35,164 nt of DNA from Muribaculum sp. (GCA_023663735.1 JAMPGV010000027.1:1-35164); one strand, 5' to 3'. Shown: positions 25,791 to 34,771, counted from the first letter of the stretch. The notes: generated by a model not told the origin, from the sequence alone. Made by a program: numbers and translations.

Positions 25791-26840
25791 ATGGCGATTA
25801 CGGTGAAAACAAGTCCCTTCGGCAAAAGCGCGGAAGGCAGGGACATCCTTCTCTATACGATGAGCAATACAAAAGGAATGACGGCGTCCGTCATGAATCT
25901 GGGAGCTGTGCTGGTGGAACTGAGAGTACCGGATCGTCAGGGCAGGGCGGAGGATATCGTACTCGGGTTTGACAGCGGTGAAACCTATTATACCAATCCC
26001 AGCTTTTTTGGCGCGGTCATCGGGCCGAGCGCCAACCGGATCGGCGGTGCGGCGTTTACGCTGGACGGCGTGCGGTATCAGCTGGCCGTGAACGACAATG
26101 AAAACAATCTGCACAGCGATTATCAAAAGGGATATCATGTCCGGCTCTGGGATGCGGAGGTCCGGGAGGACGGCGTGGCTTTCTCGCTGGAGGATGCGGA
26201 CGGAAGCATGGGATTTCCCGGCGGCAAGAAACTGCAGGTGGTCTATACGCTGGACGAGGAGAACGGCCTTACGCTGCGCTATCATGGAAGCAGCGATAAG
26301 CGGACGATTCTGAATCCGACCAACCACAGCTATTTTAATCTGGAAGGGCATGATGCCGGAAGCGTCGAGGGACATACGCTTTTGATCCATGCGGACAGCT
26401 ATACGCCCGTTGCGGCAGGAGCGATTCCCACCGGGGAGATTGCGCCCGTGAAGGGTACGCCCATGGATTTCACGAAAGAAAAAGTGATCGGTGAGGAGAT
26501 CGACGCCGATGTGGAGCAGTTAAAACTCACCGGAGGCTACGACCACAACTGGGTGGTGCGGGGAGCGGACGGAAGCCTGCGGCATATCGCCACGGTACGC
26601 GCGCCCCATAGTGGCAGGGTGATGAAAGTTTACACCACGCTGCCCGGCGTACAGTTTTATGCGGGCAATTTTATCGACGAGCAGACCGGAAAGGGCGGCG
26701 CGGTATACAATAAACGCCATGGCCTGTGTCTGGAGACGCAGTATTATCCCGACAGCATCCACCATGACAATTTTCCGTCCTGCGTGTTTGGCGCGGGAGA
26801 GGATTACGAGTCGGTGACGGTGTACCGCTTTGAGGATTGA
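25791..26840 (+). CDS. galM: aldose 1-epimerase (galactose mutarotase)
   Basis: Interconverts alpha and beta anomers of galactose/glucose in the cytoplasm. The 349-residue length is normal. Catalytic pair expected at H179 (NPTNHSYFNL) and E315 (LETQYYPDS); supporting residues are H108 (NNLHSD) and D251 (GGYDHNWV). The IGPSANRIGGAAF block and the HHDNFPS end are typical. An adjacent repeat tract precedes it. Useful here because cellobiose phosphorolysis and glycolysis both depend on the correct glucose anomer, though a physical link to that pathway is inference. Confidence 0.93.
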   Translation: MAITVKTSPFGKSAEGRDILLYTMSNTKGMTASVMNLGAVLVELRVPDRQGRAEDIVLGFDSGETYYTNPSFFGAVIGPSANRIGGAAFTLDGVRYQLAVNDNENNLHSDYQKGYHVRLWDAEVREDGVAFSLEDADGSMGFPGGKKLQVVYTLDEENGLTLRYHGSSDKRTILNPTNHSYFNLEGHDAGSVEGHTLLIHADSYTPVAAGAIPTGEIAPVKGTPMDFTKEKVIGEEIDADVEQLKLTGGYDHNWVVRGADGSLRHIATVRAPHSGRVMKVYTTLPGVQFYAGNFIDEQTGKGGAVYNKRHGLCLETQYYPDSIHHDNFPSCVFGAGEDYESVTVYRFED

Positions 26841-26872
26841 GTGAGTTTTCATCAAAAGATTCCTGAGAAAAA

Positions 26873-26905
26873 TTTGTCGAGCAGTTTTTGGGATGCTCCG
26901 ACAAA
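26873..26905 (+). terminator. hairpin after galM
   Basis: TTTGTCG (26873-26879) and CGACAAA (26899-26905), with GCA/TGC inner pairing. No T-tract follows, so terminator strength is uncertain. Confidence 0.5.
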
Positions 26906-26983
26906 GAACGCTAAAATACCTTGCATACCGATGCTATGATGAAGCAAAAGAGTAGGACAGACACGGCATGGGAGGTGTTTTCG

Positions 26984-28222
26984 ATGGAATTACCAAAAAA
27001 TATCACACAAATCGGAGAAGTGGGCAGAGATTGCAAAATATACGTCGAGGACTATGTTATATCTTACATGAAACAGCTCAACAGGGCTGCTCAGGATAAG
27101 GACATGGCGGTGGCTCTGTACGGAAAACGGCGGGAAGAAAACGGGATTGCTTATTATTTTATGTACGGAGCCTGCAAGCTGGATTTCCTGCAGCGCGAGG
27201 TCAGGCATTTATCGCAGGCGCAGCGGCAGGAGATCGAGGGATGCCGCAAGAGATATTTTAAGGAACTGGCATTTGTGGGATACGCCCTGTTGAACGGCGA
27301 CATGATCGAAGGATTTCACGTCTGCGAGCAGGATATCTGCAGATACATATCGGGATACGCCCAATTTTATGAAAAGAATGATTTGATGCTGGCGTACATG
27401 CTGGATGTGCGGGAGGAAGCGCAGCCGGAACAGGTCGATCAGGAAAAATACGAGGAAGTGAAGCGGCGTCAGGAGGAGCGCAAAGCGGCGTCGGAGCGTC
27501 CGGCGCGCAGCGCAGGAACCCGAAGCAGGGATGAGGCCGCTGTCTCCCGGGGGGAGCGTACAGACCGCGGAGAGCGTGCGGCTCAGGCGGATAGGGTGCG
27601 CCGCGCTTTCTCCACAGGGCAGATAGCCACGTCCGCAGGATTGCAGAGGATGCGCCTTACGGCTGTGGGGGTATTCGCTCTTTTGTGTCTGTTAGGGATC
27701 GCCACTTTCCGGGAGGATGGGCAAAAATATAGCGGCAGCCCGGATAATGCAGTCGCCGCCGCAAACTCTTCCAATGTACAGAAAGATACGCTGGTGATGG
27801 AGGACAAGCTGGAGCAGGCGCTTTTGCATGAAAATCAGTCTGCGGAAAACGAGGACGGGCGGAGGCAGTCCGAGAGTCTTAACGCTTCCGCTGAATCCGG
27901 CCAGCCGGATGTCTTGGATAAACCGGATGTACCTGACGTGTCTGACGTTTCTGTGGAGAAAGAGACTACGCAAGAGCCGCAGGGCGAGTCGGAACAGGCT
28001 TCGCAGCCGGAACCGTCCAAAGCGGAGCAGGACGGGACGCAGCCCTCTCAAGCCGTGTCTTCCGGAGCCGTGGCATATGTCATTCAGCCGGGAGATACCT
28101 TGATTGCGATCAGCAAGAGGCAGTATGGTACGGATATCCGTGTGGCGGATATTTGCAATGTAAACAAAATATCCGATCCGGATGATATAAAAGAGGGACA
28201 GGTGATTATGCTGCCCCGATAA
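26984..28222 (+). CDS. membrane-anchored LysM-domain protein
   Basis: The 412-residue protein has a conserved-looking soluble N-terminal domain (about 1-135, ITQIGEVGRDCKIYVEDYVI onward), a charged linker, a single membrane segment at about residues 225-243 (AVGVFALLCLLGIATF), an acidic Ser/Glu/Gln-rich extracellular spacer with DKPDVPDVSDVS, and a C-terminal LysM domain (YVIQPGDTLIAISKRQYG to VIMLP) expected to bind peptidoglycan. Topology is therefore N-in, C-out. The ATG at 26984 is preferred because GGGAGGT is 8 bases upstream; the longer TTG start at 26921 has none. It is followed at short distance by two further envelope genes. Precise role unknown. Confidence 0.85.
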   Translation: MELPKNITQIGEVGRDCKIYVEDYVISYMKQLNRAAQDKDMAVALYGKRREENGIAYYFMYGACKLDFLQREVRHLSQAQRQEIEGCRKRYFKELAFVGYALLNGDMIEGFHVCEQDICRYISGYAQFYEKNDLMLAYMLDVREEAQPEQVDQEKYEEVKRRQEERKAASERPARSAGTRSRDEAAVSRGERTDRGERAAQADRVRRAFSTGQIATSAGLQRMRLTAVGVFALLCLLGIATFREDGQKYSGSPDNAVAAANSSNVQKDTLVMEDKLEQALLHENQSAENEDGRRQSESLNASAESGQPDVLDKPDVPDVSDVSVEKETTQEPQGESEQASQPEPSKAEQDGTQPSQAVSSGAVAYVIQPGDTLIAISKRQYGTDIRVADICNVNKISDPDDIKEGQVIMLPR

Positions 28223-28237
28223 TTTACGAGGTATTTC

Positions 28238-29434
28238 ATGGCAGACATCAGAAGCTACCGCAGGGAAAAGGCAAAAAGGGAAAAAAGCCGTATTAACTAC
28301 AAAGAAAAGATTATGCGGCATAAATTAAAACACATCTACCGGATACTGCTTGCGGCGGCGGCTCTTGCGGCGGTCGCCGCTCTGGTGATGGTACAGTACA
28401 AACGTCATATTTACAGCGGTTATGATACTGTGTCCACCGCATTGCTGGATGGGTCTGCGGGGGCGGAGGATCTGCGTCTGCACAACAGTGTACTCACCTA
28501 CAGCAAGGACGGAGCGCACTGCACGAATGTCAAGGGCGGGGTGACGTGGAACCAGACATATGAGATTCAGGATATCAGGCTGGCCGTCTGTCGGAATGTG
28601 GCGGCGATCGGCAGTTATAACGGCAGGGAAATTTATGTGGTGGATGAGGACAAGCAGCTGGGAACCATCACGACGAATATGCCGATCAGGGATTTTACGG
28701 TTTCGGCTGTGGGGACGGTGACGGCAATCCTTGCTGACACGGATGTCACTTGGGTAAACACCTACAATGCGCAGGGGGAGATGCTATTCAATGGTCAGGC
28801 TCATATGAGTGAGGCGGGCTATCCGGTTTCCGTGAGTCTTTCTCCCAATGGCGTGCTGCTCGCGGTGAGCTATGTGTATCTGGATGCGGGCGAATTGAAA
28901 TCTAATGTGGTGTTTTATAATTTCGGGGACGTGGGAGAGAACAAAAGCGATCATATTGTGGGGGTTTATTTTTACTCCGATACCCTGGTGCCGGAAGTGC
29001 ATTTTGTGGACAATGAGACGGCGTTCGCCGTGGGAGACAATCAGCTGCGGATCTATAAGGGGGGTCAGACGCCCACGGAGACGGGCGGATATCTCCTCGA
29101 CCAGCGGATTCAGTCCGTATTTTACGGGGACAAATATGTGGGCTTGGTGTTTGTGTCGGACGACATGGAACATAATTATCGGATGGATGTGTACAATACC
29201 GACGGGAAAAAGGTGGGAGGTTATTACTTCGATATAGAATATAACGACATCTTTTTTGAGGATGAATGCTTTGTGGCCTATAATGAGACGGAGTGTCAGA
29301 TCATCACATATGACGGCGTGGAAAAGTTTAACGGATATTTTTCCAAGGCGGCCGATCTGTTGTTTCCGGCCGGAGGCGCATATAAATATGTACTGGTGAC
29401 GGAGACGTCCATCGACACCATACAATTAAAATAG
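28238..29434 (+). CDS. DUF5711-like membrane-anchored beta-propeller protein
   Basis: A 398-residue protein with a basic cytoplasmic N-terminus (residues 1-36), one membrane segment at about 37-52 (LLAAAALAAVAALVMV), and an extracellular domain of many short beta-strand-like segments, suggesting a propeller. Overall pattern matches the DUF5711 family as I remember it; function not known. It starts 15 bases after the LysM gene, with GAGGT upstream, and is followed closely by a CvpA-like gene, so the three are probably one operon acting at the cell envelope. Confidence 0.75.
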   Translation: MADIRSYRREKAKREKSRINYKEKIMRHKLKHIYRILLAAAALAAVAALVMVQYKRHIYSGYDTVSTALLDGSAGAEDLRLHNSVLTYSKDGAHCTNVKGGVTWNQTYEIQDIRLAVCRNVAAIGSYNGREIYVVDEDKQLGTITTNMPIRDFTVSAVGTVTAILADTDVTWVNTYNAQGEMLFNGQAHMSEAGYPVSVSLSPNGVLLAVSYVYLDAGELKSNVVFYNFGDVGENKSDHIVGVYFYSDTLVPEVHFVDNETAFAVGDNQLRIYKGGQTPTETGGYLLDQRIQSVFYGDKYVGLVFVSDDMEHNYRMDVYNTDGKKVGGYYFDIEYNDIFFEDECFVAYNETECQIITYDGVEKFNGYFSKAADLLFPAGGAYKYVLVTETSIDTIQLK

Positions 29435-29482
29435 GGAATCAAGATAGGAAATTGAATTGCAAAACAGGAGTACAGGGGATAA

Positions 29483-29986
29483 ATGGAAATCAATTTTTTG
29501 GTGGTTGTAGTTGTCGTTTTTCTGTTCGTCAAAGTGGTGGACGGATACAAGAAGGGGATGGTAAAGGAAATCATTTCTTTTCTATCGCTTATTTTTCTTT
29601 GTCTGGTGGGCGTTCTTGCGGTGAACGCCCTGAATGATTATTATGACGGAAGATTTTTGAACGTGGCGCTCATGGTGGTGTTTCTGGGCGTTTTGGGCAT
29701 CGTCCACCATCTGATCAACATAGCGGCATTTCCTGCGAAACTGGTGGCCAAACTTCCGGTCGTCCATAGTTTGGATAAACTGCTGGGAGCAGCGGTGGGA
29801 ATTTTGGAGACCCTATTGATTCTGTGGACGATCGACACGTTTATTATGGTGGCCGATACGGGAGTGCTGGGGGAAATGATTCTGCAGTATACGGCCGAAA
29901 ACCCGGTTCTGACATGGCTTTATGAACACAATCAGGTGGCGGGGTGGCTTCAGGTGTTGGGGGCGGAGCTTGCGCGCAGGGCATAG
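29483..29986 (+). CDS. CvpA-family membrane protein
   Basis: A 167-residue protein with about four hydrophobic helices. The N-terminal pattern VVVVVVFLFVKVVDGYKKGMV then EIISFLSLIFLC matches the CvpA (colicin V production) family. AGGGG precedes the ATG. Last gene of the LysM/DUF5711/CvpA run. Its 3' end overlaps the convergent sulfur-enzyme gene by 37 bases, with no terminator between. Family members are linked to envelope stress and secretion, but no biochemical role is fixed. Confidence 0.82.
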   Translation: MEINFLVVVVVVFLFVKVVDGYKKGMVKEIISFLSLIFLCLVGVLAVNALNDYYDGRFLNVALMVVFLGVLGIVHHLINIAAFPAKLVAKLPVVHSLDKLLGAAVGILETLLILWTIDTFIMVADTGVLGEMILQYTAENPVLTWLYEHNQVAGWLQVLGAELARRA

Positions 29987-31929
29987 TCAAAATCGCTGAT
30001 GATATCCGCAATATTTTCTATTCCCATGCTGATTCTCACCAGATCGTCGTAAACGCCTGCATCTTCTTTCTCTCGATCGCTTGAGTGCAGAGCCATGGTG
30101 GACGCCGGGTGAATCACCAGCGTCCGGTTGTCTCCGATATTGGATACGATTTTAGGAATGCGGAGCGCATCCATCACACGGAAGGCTCGTTCCTTTGAAC
30201 CAAACCTTACCGTCAGAACCGCGCCGTATCCGCCTTTCAAAATCTTCTTTGCGTTCTCATATCCCGGGCATTCTTCCAACCCGGGATAATTTACCGTGAT
30301 TCCCGGGATGGTTCTGAAATATTTTGCAAGGGCAAGGGCATTGGAACATTCCCGCTCCAGTCTGAGCGCCAAAGTCTCCATTCCCAGCAAATTCAGAAAT
30401 GCATTCTGAGGAGACAGACATGCTCCGTAATTGCAGAGCAGATCCGCGCGAAGCCTCACCGCAAAAGGCGGCAGGCCGCCGGGGTTGTCGAGGAATGGCG
30501 CGAGAGCGGGGAAACGTTTCGGATCCCATGCAAACTTTCCCCCGTCTGTCACGACGCCGCTGATGCCGCTTCCGCTTCCGTTGATATATTTGGAGGAAGA
30601 GTTGATGACAATATCTGCCCCTAATTCCAGCGGGCGGGCCAGACAGGCCGTTGCCATGGTATTGTCGATCACCAGAGGAATCCCGTGGCGGTGAGCGATT
30701 TCAGACAGTTTGCCGATATCGGCCACCCGCAGTCCCGGATTGCTGATGGTCTCGGCAAAGAGAAGCCGGACGTCGGGCGTGATTTGTTCCTCGATTGCGC
30801 AAAGGTTGTCTGTCGGGGCATATTTCACATGGATTCCAAACCGTTCAAGCCCCTTAAACAGTTCGATTGTTCCGCCGTACAGACCGTTTGCCGACACGAA
30901 AGAATCTCCTGCGCACAATCCGTTCATAAGCGTTCCCGTGATGGCGGCCATGCCGGAGGCAAAGGCCACGGATAGGACGCCCTGCTCCAGATCTGTCATG
31001 CGCTCCTCGAAGCAACGGACGGTAGGATTACTGATTCGGCTGTAATTATAGCCTGCTTTTTTCTTGGAAAAAATATCTGCAATTTCCTGTGCGTTTTCAT
31101 GGGAAAACGCGCTGACCTGAAAGAGCGGCGGCAAGGTGGCTCCGCCGGGGAATTCTGCGTCCTTTGCGCCGTGCAGCAGACGCGTGTGGAATCCCCGTTC
31201 TTTTGTTGCTTGAATGCGGAGCGCTTCTTCCTGATCGATTCGGATTCTGGACACGCCGTATTCCCCGCTGTGGCAAAGTTCATAGGTGTCCCTGCCGAGA
31301 ATGTTCTGCCAGGAAGTCCAGTCAATATTCCGTTCCCGTACATTTGCCAATACCTCATTCAGAAAGGGCTGCGGCACCTCCTTTGTGGTATGGGAGCCGA
31401 GATAAGTCTGAAAAGGCAGGGAAAGCGCTTTTTCCAACGTCTTTTCCAAAGTATCCAGAGTGTCATGATTCTCGGCAAACATCCACATGTCGGGATTGAA
31501 CGCATCGCCGGACAGCAGAAGGCCGTGTTCTTCCAGCAGAAACCCTACGGTTCCTTTTGTGTGTCCGGGGAGCGTTATCACCTTGACATGGATCCCTCCG
31601 AGATCATACTCCTCCTCGCCGGAAAGAGGCAGGAGAATCGGGTACTGTTCCTGACGGGAGGCATTTTGCTTGGCCATGTCAAGATCCGCCGGATGGATAA
31701 ATACCTCGTCGTATCGGCCGTTCCCGCCGACGTGGTCGGGATGTCCATGGCTGTTTATCACAAGATATGGCGTAGAGACAAGTTCCTCCACAAACGTCCG
31801 GTGATCGGCTTTTCCGTACCCGCTGTCTACCACGATCGCCAGACGGGTTCCTGTTATAATCGTAAAAAAGACGTCTTCGGCATCCTGCACATGCCATACG
31901 TTCTGCCGGATTTTGAATATTTCATGCAT
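29950..31929 (-). CDS. fusion of MBL-fold hydrolase and O-acetylhomoserine sulfhydrylase-type PLP enzyme
   Basis: One uninterrupted 659-residue frame. Residues 1-240 are a metallo-beta-lactamase-fold hydrolase with all expected metal ligands: H61, H63, D65, H66 (HGHPDH), H123 (PGHTKG), D142 (SGDAF) and H180 (GSH). Residues 245-659 are a Cys/Met-metabolism PLP enzyme closest to MetY: YNYSRISNPT (Y296, R298 for cofactor phosphate), AFASGMAAI, D422 (IDNTMA) and the PLP lysine K447 in SSSKYINGSG. MetY makes homocysteine from O-acetylhomoserine and sulfide. GGAGG precedes the ATG. It follows the binding-protein gene by 13 bases, so it ends a four-gene importer operon. Hypothesis: the hydrolase frees a sulfur nucleophile for the PLP domain. 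A gamma-lyase activity is the main alternative. Confidence 0.9.
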   Translation of the reverse strand: MHEIFKIRQNVWHVQDAEDVFFTIITGTRLAIVVDSGYGKADHRTFVEELVSTPYLVINSHGHPDHVGGNGRYDEVFIHPADLDMAKQNASRQEQYPILLPLSGEEEYDLGGIHVKVITLPGHTKGTVGFLLEEHGLLLSGDAFNPDMWMFAENHDTLDTLEKTLEKALSLPFQTYLGSHTTKEVPQPFLNEVLANVRERNIDWTSWQNILGRDTYELCHSGEYGVSRIRIDQEEALRIQATKERGFHTRLLHGAKDAEFPGGATLPPLFQVSAFSHENAQEIADIFSKKKAGYNYSRISNPTVRCFEERMTDLEQGVLSVAFASGMAAITGTLMNGLCAGDSFVSANGLYGGTIELFKGLERFGIHVKYAPTDNLCAIEEQITPDVRLLFAETISNPGLRVADIGKLSEIAHRHGIPLVIDNTMATACLARPLELGADIVINSSSKYINGSGSGISGVVTDGGKFAWDPKRFPALAPFLDNPGGLPPFAVRLRADLLCNYGACLSPQNAFLNLLGMETLALRLERECSNALALAKYFRTIPGITVNYPGLEECPGYENAKKILKGGYGAVLTVRFGSKERAFRVMDALRIPKIVSNIGDNRTLVIHPASTMALHSSDREKEDAGVYDDLVRISMGIENIADIISDFDYALRASSAPNT

Positions 31930-31942
31930 TGCGGAACCTCCG

Positions 31943-32962
31943 TTAATATGTTTCCTCTACACCGTCCAGAAAGAGGAAGGACTTTTCTATAAATGCATCC
32001 GTATCCGTGGATTCGCTCAAGAGTCCGATTTCTTTGAATTCCTTTGTGTTCTTGACTACGGCGTCGTAGCCGCCCTGCACGGAGGGCTTGAAATTATAAC
32101 TCTCCAGAATGCCGGCAAATACATCCGCATTGCCGGAAAGATATTCCTTCTCGATCAAAAGCCGGGCGGTTTCCTCCGGATGCTCCTCCACCCATGCGGA
32201 GGCTTTCATCACGGCTCTGGTAAATTTGGCCGCTTCCTCCGGGTGTTCTTTGGCAAAGGATCCCGTCACGAAGGTTGCGCAGCAATATTCGTCTGCGTAA
32301 GGCTCGTCCGTCGAGGTGTCCAGCAGCACGTTGTATCCGTATTGGTTGATGGCCACGGTGGCTGCCGGATCTACCAGACAGATAGCGTCCACCGCATTGT
32401 TTTCGAGAGCCAGTGCCAGATCCGAATTGCTGTATACCACAAAATCCACTTCCAAGTTGTCGGAAGTTACACCGATTCCCTTGCTGTAAAGCGCTCTCTT
32501 TAACATCACGGCAGGAGCTTCCGCAAGACCGACTACCCCCACGGTTTTCCCTTTCAGATCTTCTAATCCGTTGATCCCGGAATCCGGTTTTACAAGCAGT
32601 TTGATGCATCCGGTGTGGATCCCCGCCGTCATCACGATATCCAGCCCGTTTTCAATGGGCTGAATAAATTTGCTCACCAGACCATAGGCTGCGTCCACCT
32701 GACCGGATCCCACGTACTCTGTCACAAGCCCGTCCATTTTTACCACTTCATAATCCAGTCCCTCTTCGTCGAAATATCCGTTTTCAATGGCAAGCTGCAG
32801 GGGCGCTTGACAGAGAACCGTGCCGTAACCGATTTTGATGACGGCGCCGTCCGTTTTGTTCCCGGACTGTCCACTGTCCCCGCAGCCGGACAATAGAAGC
32901 GCAGCCGCCACGAATAAAGCCGCACCCTTTTTCAACAGTTTGTTCAAAGACTTCTTTTTCAT
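31943..32962 (-). CDS. SsuA/TauA-like substrate-binding lipoprotein
   Basis: A 339-residue lipoprotein: signal peptide MKKKSLNKLLKKGAALFVAA and lipobox LSGC with anchor Cys at residue 26. The mature domain is an NMT1/SsuA-type binding protein (IKIGYGTVLCQAPLQLAIEN, then NGYFDEEGLDYEVVKMDG; later GKTVGVVGLAEAPAVMLKRAL). A GGGAGG site precedes the ATG. Relatives bind sulfonates, taurine, nitrate or thiamin precursors, so the ligand cannot be named from sequence. The next gene in the operon is the MBL-MetY fusion, which favours a sulfur compound. Gene order is permease, ATPase, binding protein, enzyme. Confidence 0.9.
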   Translation of the reverse strand: MKKKSLNKLLKKGAALFVAAALLLSGCGDSGQSGNKTDGAVIKIGYGTVLCQAPLQLAIENGYFDEEGLDYEVVKMDGLVTEYVGSGQVDAAYGLVSKFIQPIENGLDIVMTAGIHTGCIKLLVKPDSGINGLEDLKGKTVGVVGLAEAPAVMLKRALYSKGIGVTSDNLEVDFVVYSNSDLALALENNAVDAICLVDPAATVAINQYGYNVLLDTSTDEPYADEYCCATFVTGSFAKEHPEEAAKFTRAVMKASAWVEEHPEETARLLIEKEYLSGNADVFAGILESYNFKPSVQGGYDAVVKNTKEFKEIGLLSESTDTDAFIEKSFLFLDGVEETY

Positions 32963-32990
32963 TTCTTTTCCTCCCTATGCTTCTTTAAAG

Positions 32991-33776
32991 TTATATGTAA
33001 TAGCTGACCTCAGCGTCCTTGCCTCCATAATTTAAAAGTTTCAATATTCTGGAGCGGTAAAGCAGAAATTCCTCTCCGCTTCTTGCTCTGGGGCGGCTCA
33101 TCTTAATGTTGATTATTTTCTCGATTTTTGCCGGACGGGCGGACATGACGATTACCTTGTCGGAAAGATAGACGGCTTCATCTACATCGTGAGTTACCAT
33201 GATCATCGTCATATTTTCCTTTTCCCAGATACGCAGCAGTTCGTCCTGCATGTTCATTCTGGTAAAGGCGTCCAATGCCCCGAGAGGCTCGTCCAAAAGA
33301 AGGAGTCTGGGTTTGCCCACCAATGATCTGGCGAGGGACGCTCTCTGGCACATGCCTCCGGATAACTGATGGGGATAGGATTTTTCAAAACCTTCCAATC
33401 CCACCAGACGGATATTCTCTTCCACTTTCTCACGCACTAAGCGTTTCTCCATGCGGCGGTTTCCTGCTTTCAGTCCAAAGGCGATATTGTCATAGATATT
33501 CAGCCATGGGAAGAGAGTGGGATTCTGGAAGACAAGTCCCCTGTCGCATCCGGGACCTTTTACCGGCTCTCCATCCAGAAGCAGTTCTCCTTGATCCGCC
33601 TTAATCAGACCGGCAATCAGCCGAAGCAGAGTAGATTTTCCACATCCGGAAGGGCCGATAACCGACACGAAGGATCCGGCGTCAATGTCGATGCTTACGT
33701 GGTTCAATGCGACCATCTCTTCTCCGTCCCTGATGAAACTTTTCGTCACGTCCCGGACGCTTAATCCTCCTACCAT
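32991..33776 (-). CDS. SsuB/TauB-like ABC transporter ATPase
   Basis: Energy-coupling subunit of the importer. The 261-residue protein has Walker A GPSGCGKST, Q-loop VFQNPTLFPWL, signature LSGGMCQR, Walker B LLLLDEPLGALD and H-loop VTHDVDEA. The signature has Cys where Arg or Lys-Gln-Gln is usual (SGGMCQRASLAR), a mild deviation. The start is taken as ATG 33776, which follows AAAGGAG and overlaps the permease stop by a few bases; a longer start at 33797 would add seven residues and would place the ribosome site inside the gene. Expected to bind the membrane permease just upstream in the operon. Confidence 0.9.
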   Translation of the reverse strand: MVGGLSVRDVTKSFIRDGEEMVALNHVSIDIDAGSFVSVIGPSGCGKSTLLRLIAGLIKADQGELLLDGEPVKGPGCDRGLVFQNPTLFPWLNIYDNIAFGLKAGNRRMEKRLVREKVEENIRLVGLEGFEKSYPHQLSGGMCQRASLARSLVGKPRLLLLDEPLGALDAFTRMNMQDELLRIWEKENMTMIMVTHDVDEAVYLSDKVIVMSARPAKIEKIINIKMSRPRARSGEEFLLYRSRILKLLNYGGKDAEVSYYI

Positions 33777-34771
33777 TTGATGACTCCTTTCTGCCATACA
33801 AGCACTTTATCCCGTACACGAAACAGCAAAGTGATCAACACGGAAAACACTACGGCGATCACGATCAGACCGGCATACACATTGGCGTAGGAAAGCATTT
33901 CTTTCTGCCAGTTTACATACCATCCGATGCCGTATTTCGCGCCTATCATTTCGGCGGTCACAAGGGTGATGAAAGAAGAACAGGTTCCGTTGAACAGTCC
34001 GAGAAACATAAACGGCATGGCCGCCGGAACACCCACCGAAAAAATCTGTGTAAACCTGCCGGCTCCCAGCGTTCCGGAAACCTCGAAATACGCATTCGGG
34101 ACATTGCTGATGCCGCTGCTTGTCATGATCGTTGTGGGAAACCATACCGCAAGTGCGATCAAAAAGCTGCTCGCCGAGACCGCTGACGGAAAACATACCA
34201 GAACCAACGGAATCCAAGCGGTTGAGGGGATAGGACCCAGTACGCGGATAACAGGCATGAGCCAATAATTTGCCCTCTTGCTGAAGCCTATCAAAATTCC
34301 CGTGGAAATGCCGCACAGAGCGCCGAACAGACAGCCGGTGAACAGAAGCCGTGCCGAGTATGCGAGACATTTTAAGATCAGCATTCTTTCTTTGACCAGA
34401 GCCTCTAAAATTCTGTCCAAAGAGGGAAAATACAGCACCGGAAGCAGGACGAATTTCAACGTCGCCAGATTCAGGATATTGAAAAACAACACGGCGCCTG
34501 CAATAAATTCAGATTTGTGAAGAAGCTTTTTCCGGAGCGGCGCATTTGCGAAAGACAGAAGGACAAAGGCCAGATAAACCGTCAGGCCGATCACAAGGGC
34601 TATGTCAAAATACGGGTACACGGCCGCGGGATGCTTGGGGGAGTCTGGCAGCATTATTTGCAAGAGCAGGGCAAATAAAATAGAGAGTACCGGCAACGCC
34701 AGCTTATAACCGGAGGAAGTTTTTTCCTTATGTATCATGTGTCGTATTCCTTTCTTTTCAACAAGTTTCAT
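33770..34771 (-). CDS. SsuC/TauC-like ABC transporter permease
   Basis: A 333-residue integral membrane protein with several helices and the docking loop typical of this family (FEVSGTLGAGRFTQIFSVGV then PAAMPFMFLG). The N-terminal part (about residues 1-125) carries additional hydrophobic segments before the usual permease core, longer than standard SsuC proteins of about 250-260 residues. The ATG at 34771 has a modest AGGA site; ATG 34738 has a better AAAGGA site, so the start may be eleven codons later. First gene of the operon. Confidence 0.88.
   Translation of the reverse strand: MKLVEKKGIRHMIHKEKTSSGYKLALPVLSILFALLLQIMLPDSPKHPAAVYPYFDIALVIGLTVYLAFVLLSFANAPLRKKLLHKSEFIAGAVLFFNILNLATLKFVLLPVLYFPSLDRILEALVKERMLILKCLAYSARLLFTGCLFGALCGISTGILIGFSKRANYWLMPVIRVLGPIPSTAWIPLVLVCFPSAVSASSFLIALAVWFPTTIMTSSGISNVPNAYFEVSGTLGAGRFTQIFSVGVPAAMPFMFLGLFNGTCSSFITLVTAEMIGAKYGIGWYVNWQKEMLSYANVYAGLIVIAVVFSVLITLLFRVRDKVLVWQKGVIKW

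Noticed and set aside
31150-31250. Possibility that the MBL and MetY parts are two genes joined by sequencing error
   Set aside because: The frame is continuous, the linker is a plausible inter-domain stretch, and no stop, start or ribosome site for a separate second gene is evident at the junction.
31099-31992. 297-codon plus-strand frame opposite the MBL-MetY fusion
   Set aside because: Covers the region where all catalytic residues of both domains are read on the minus strand; no independent support.
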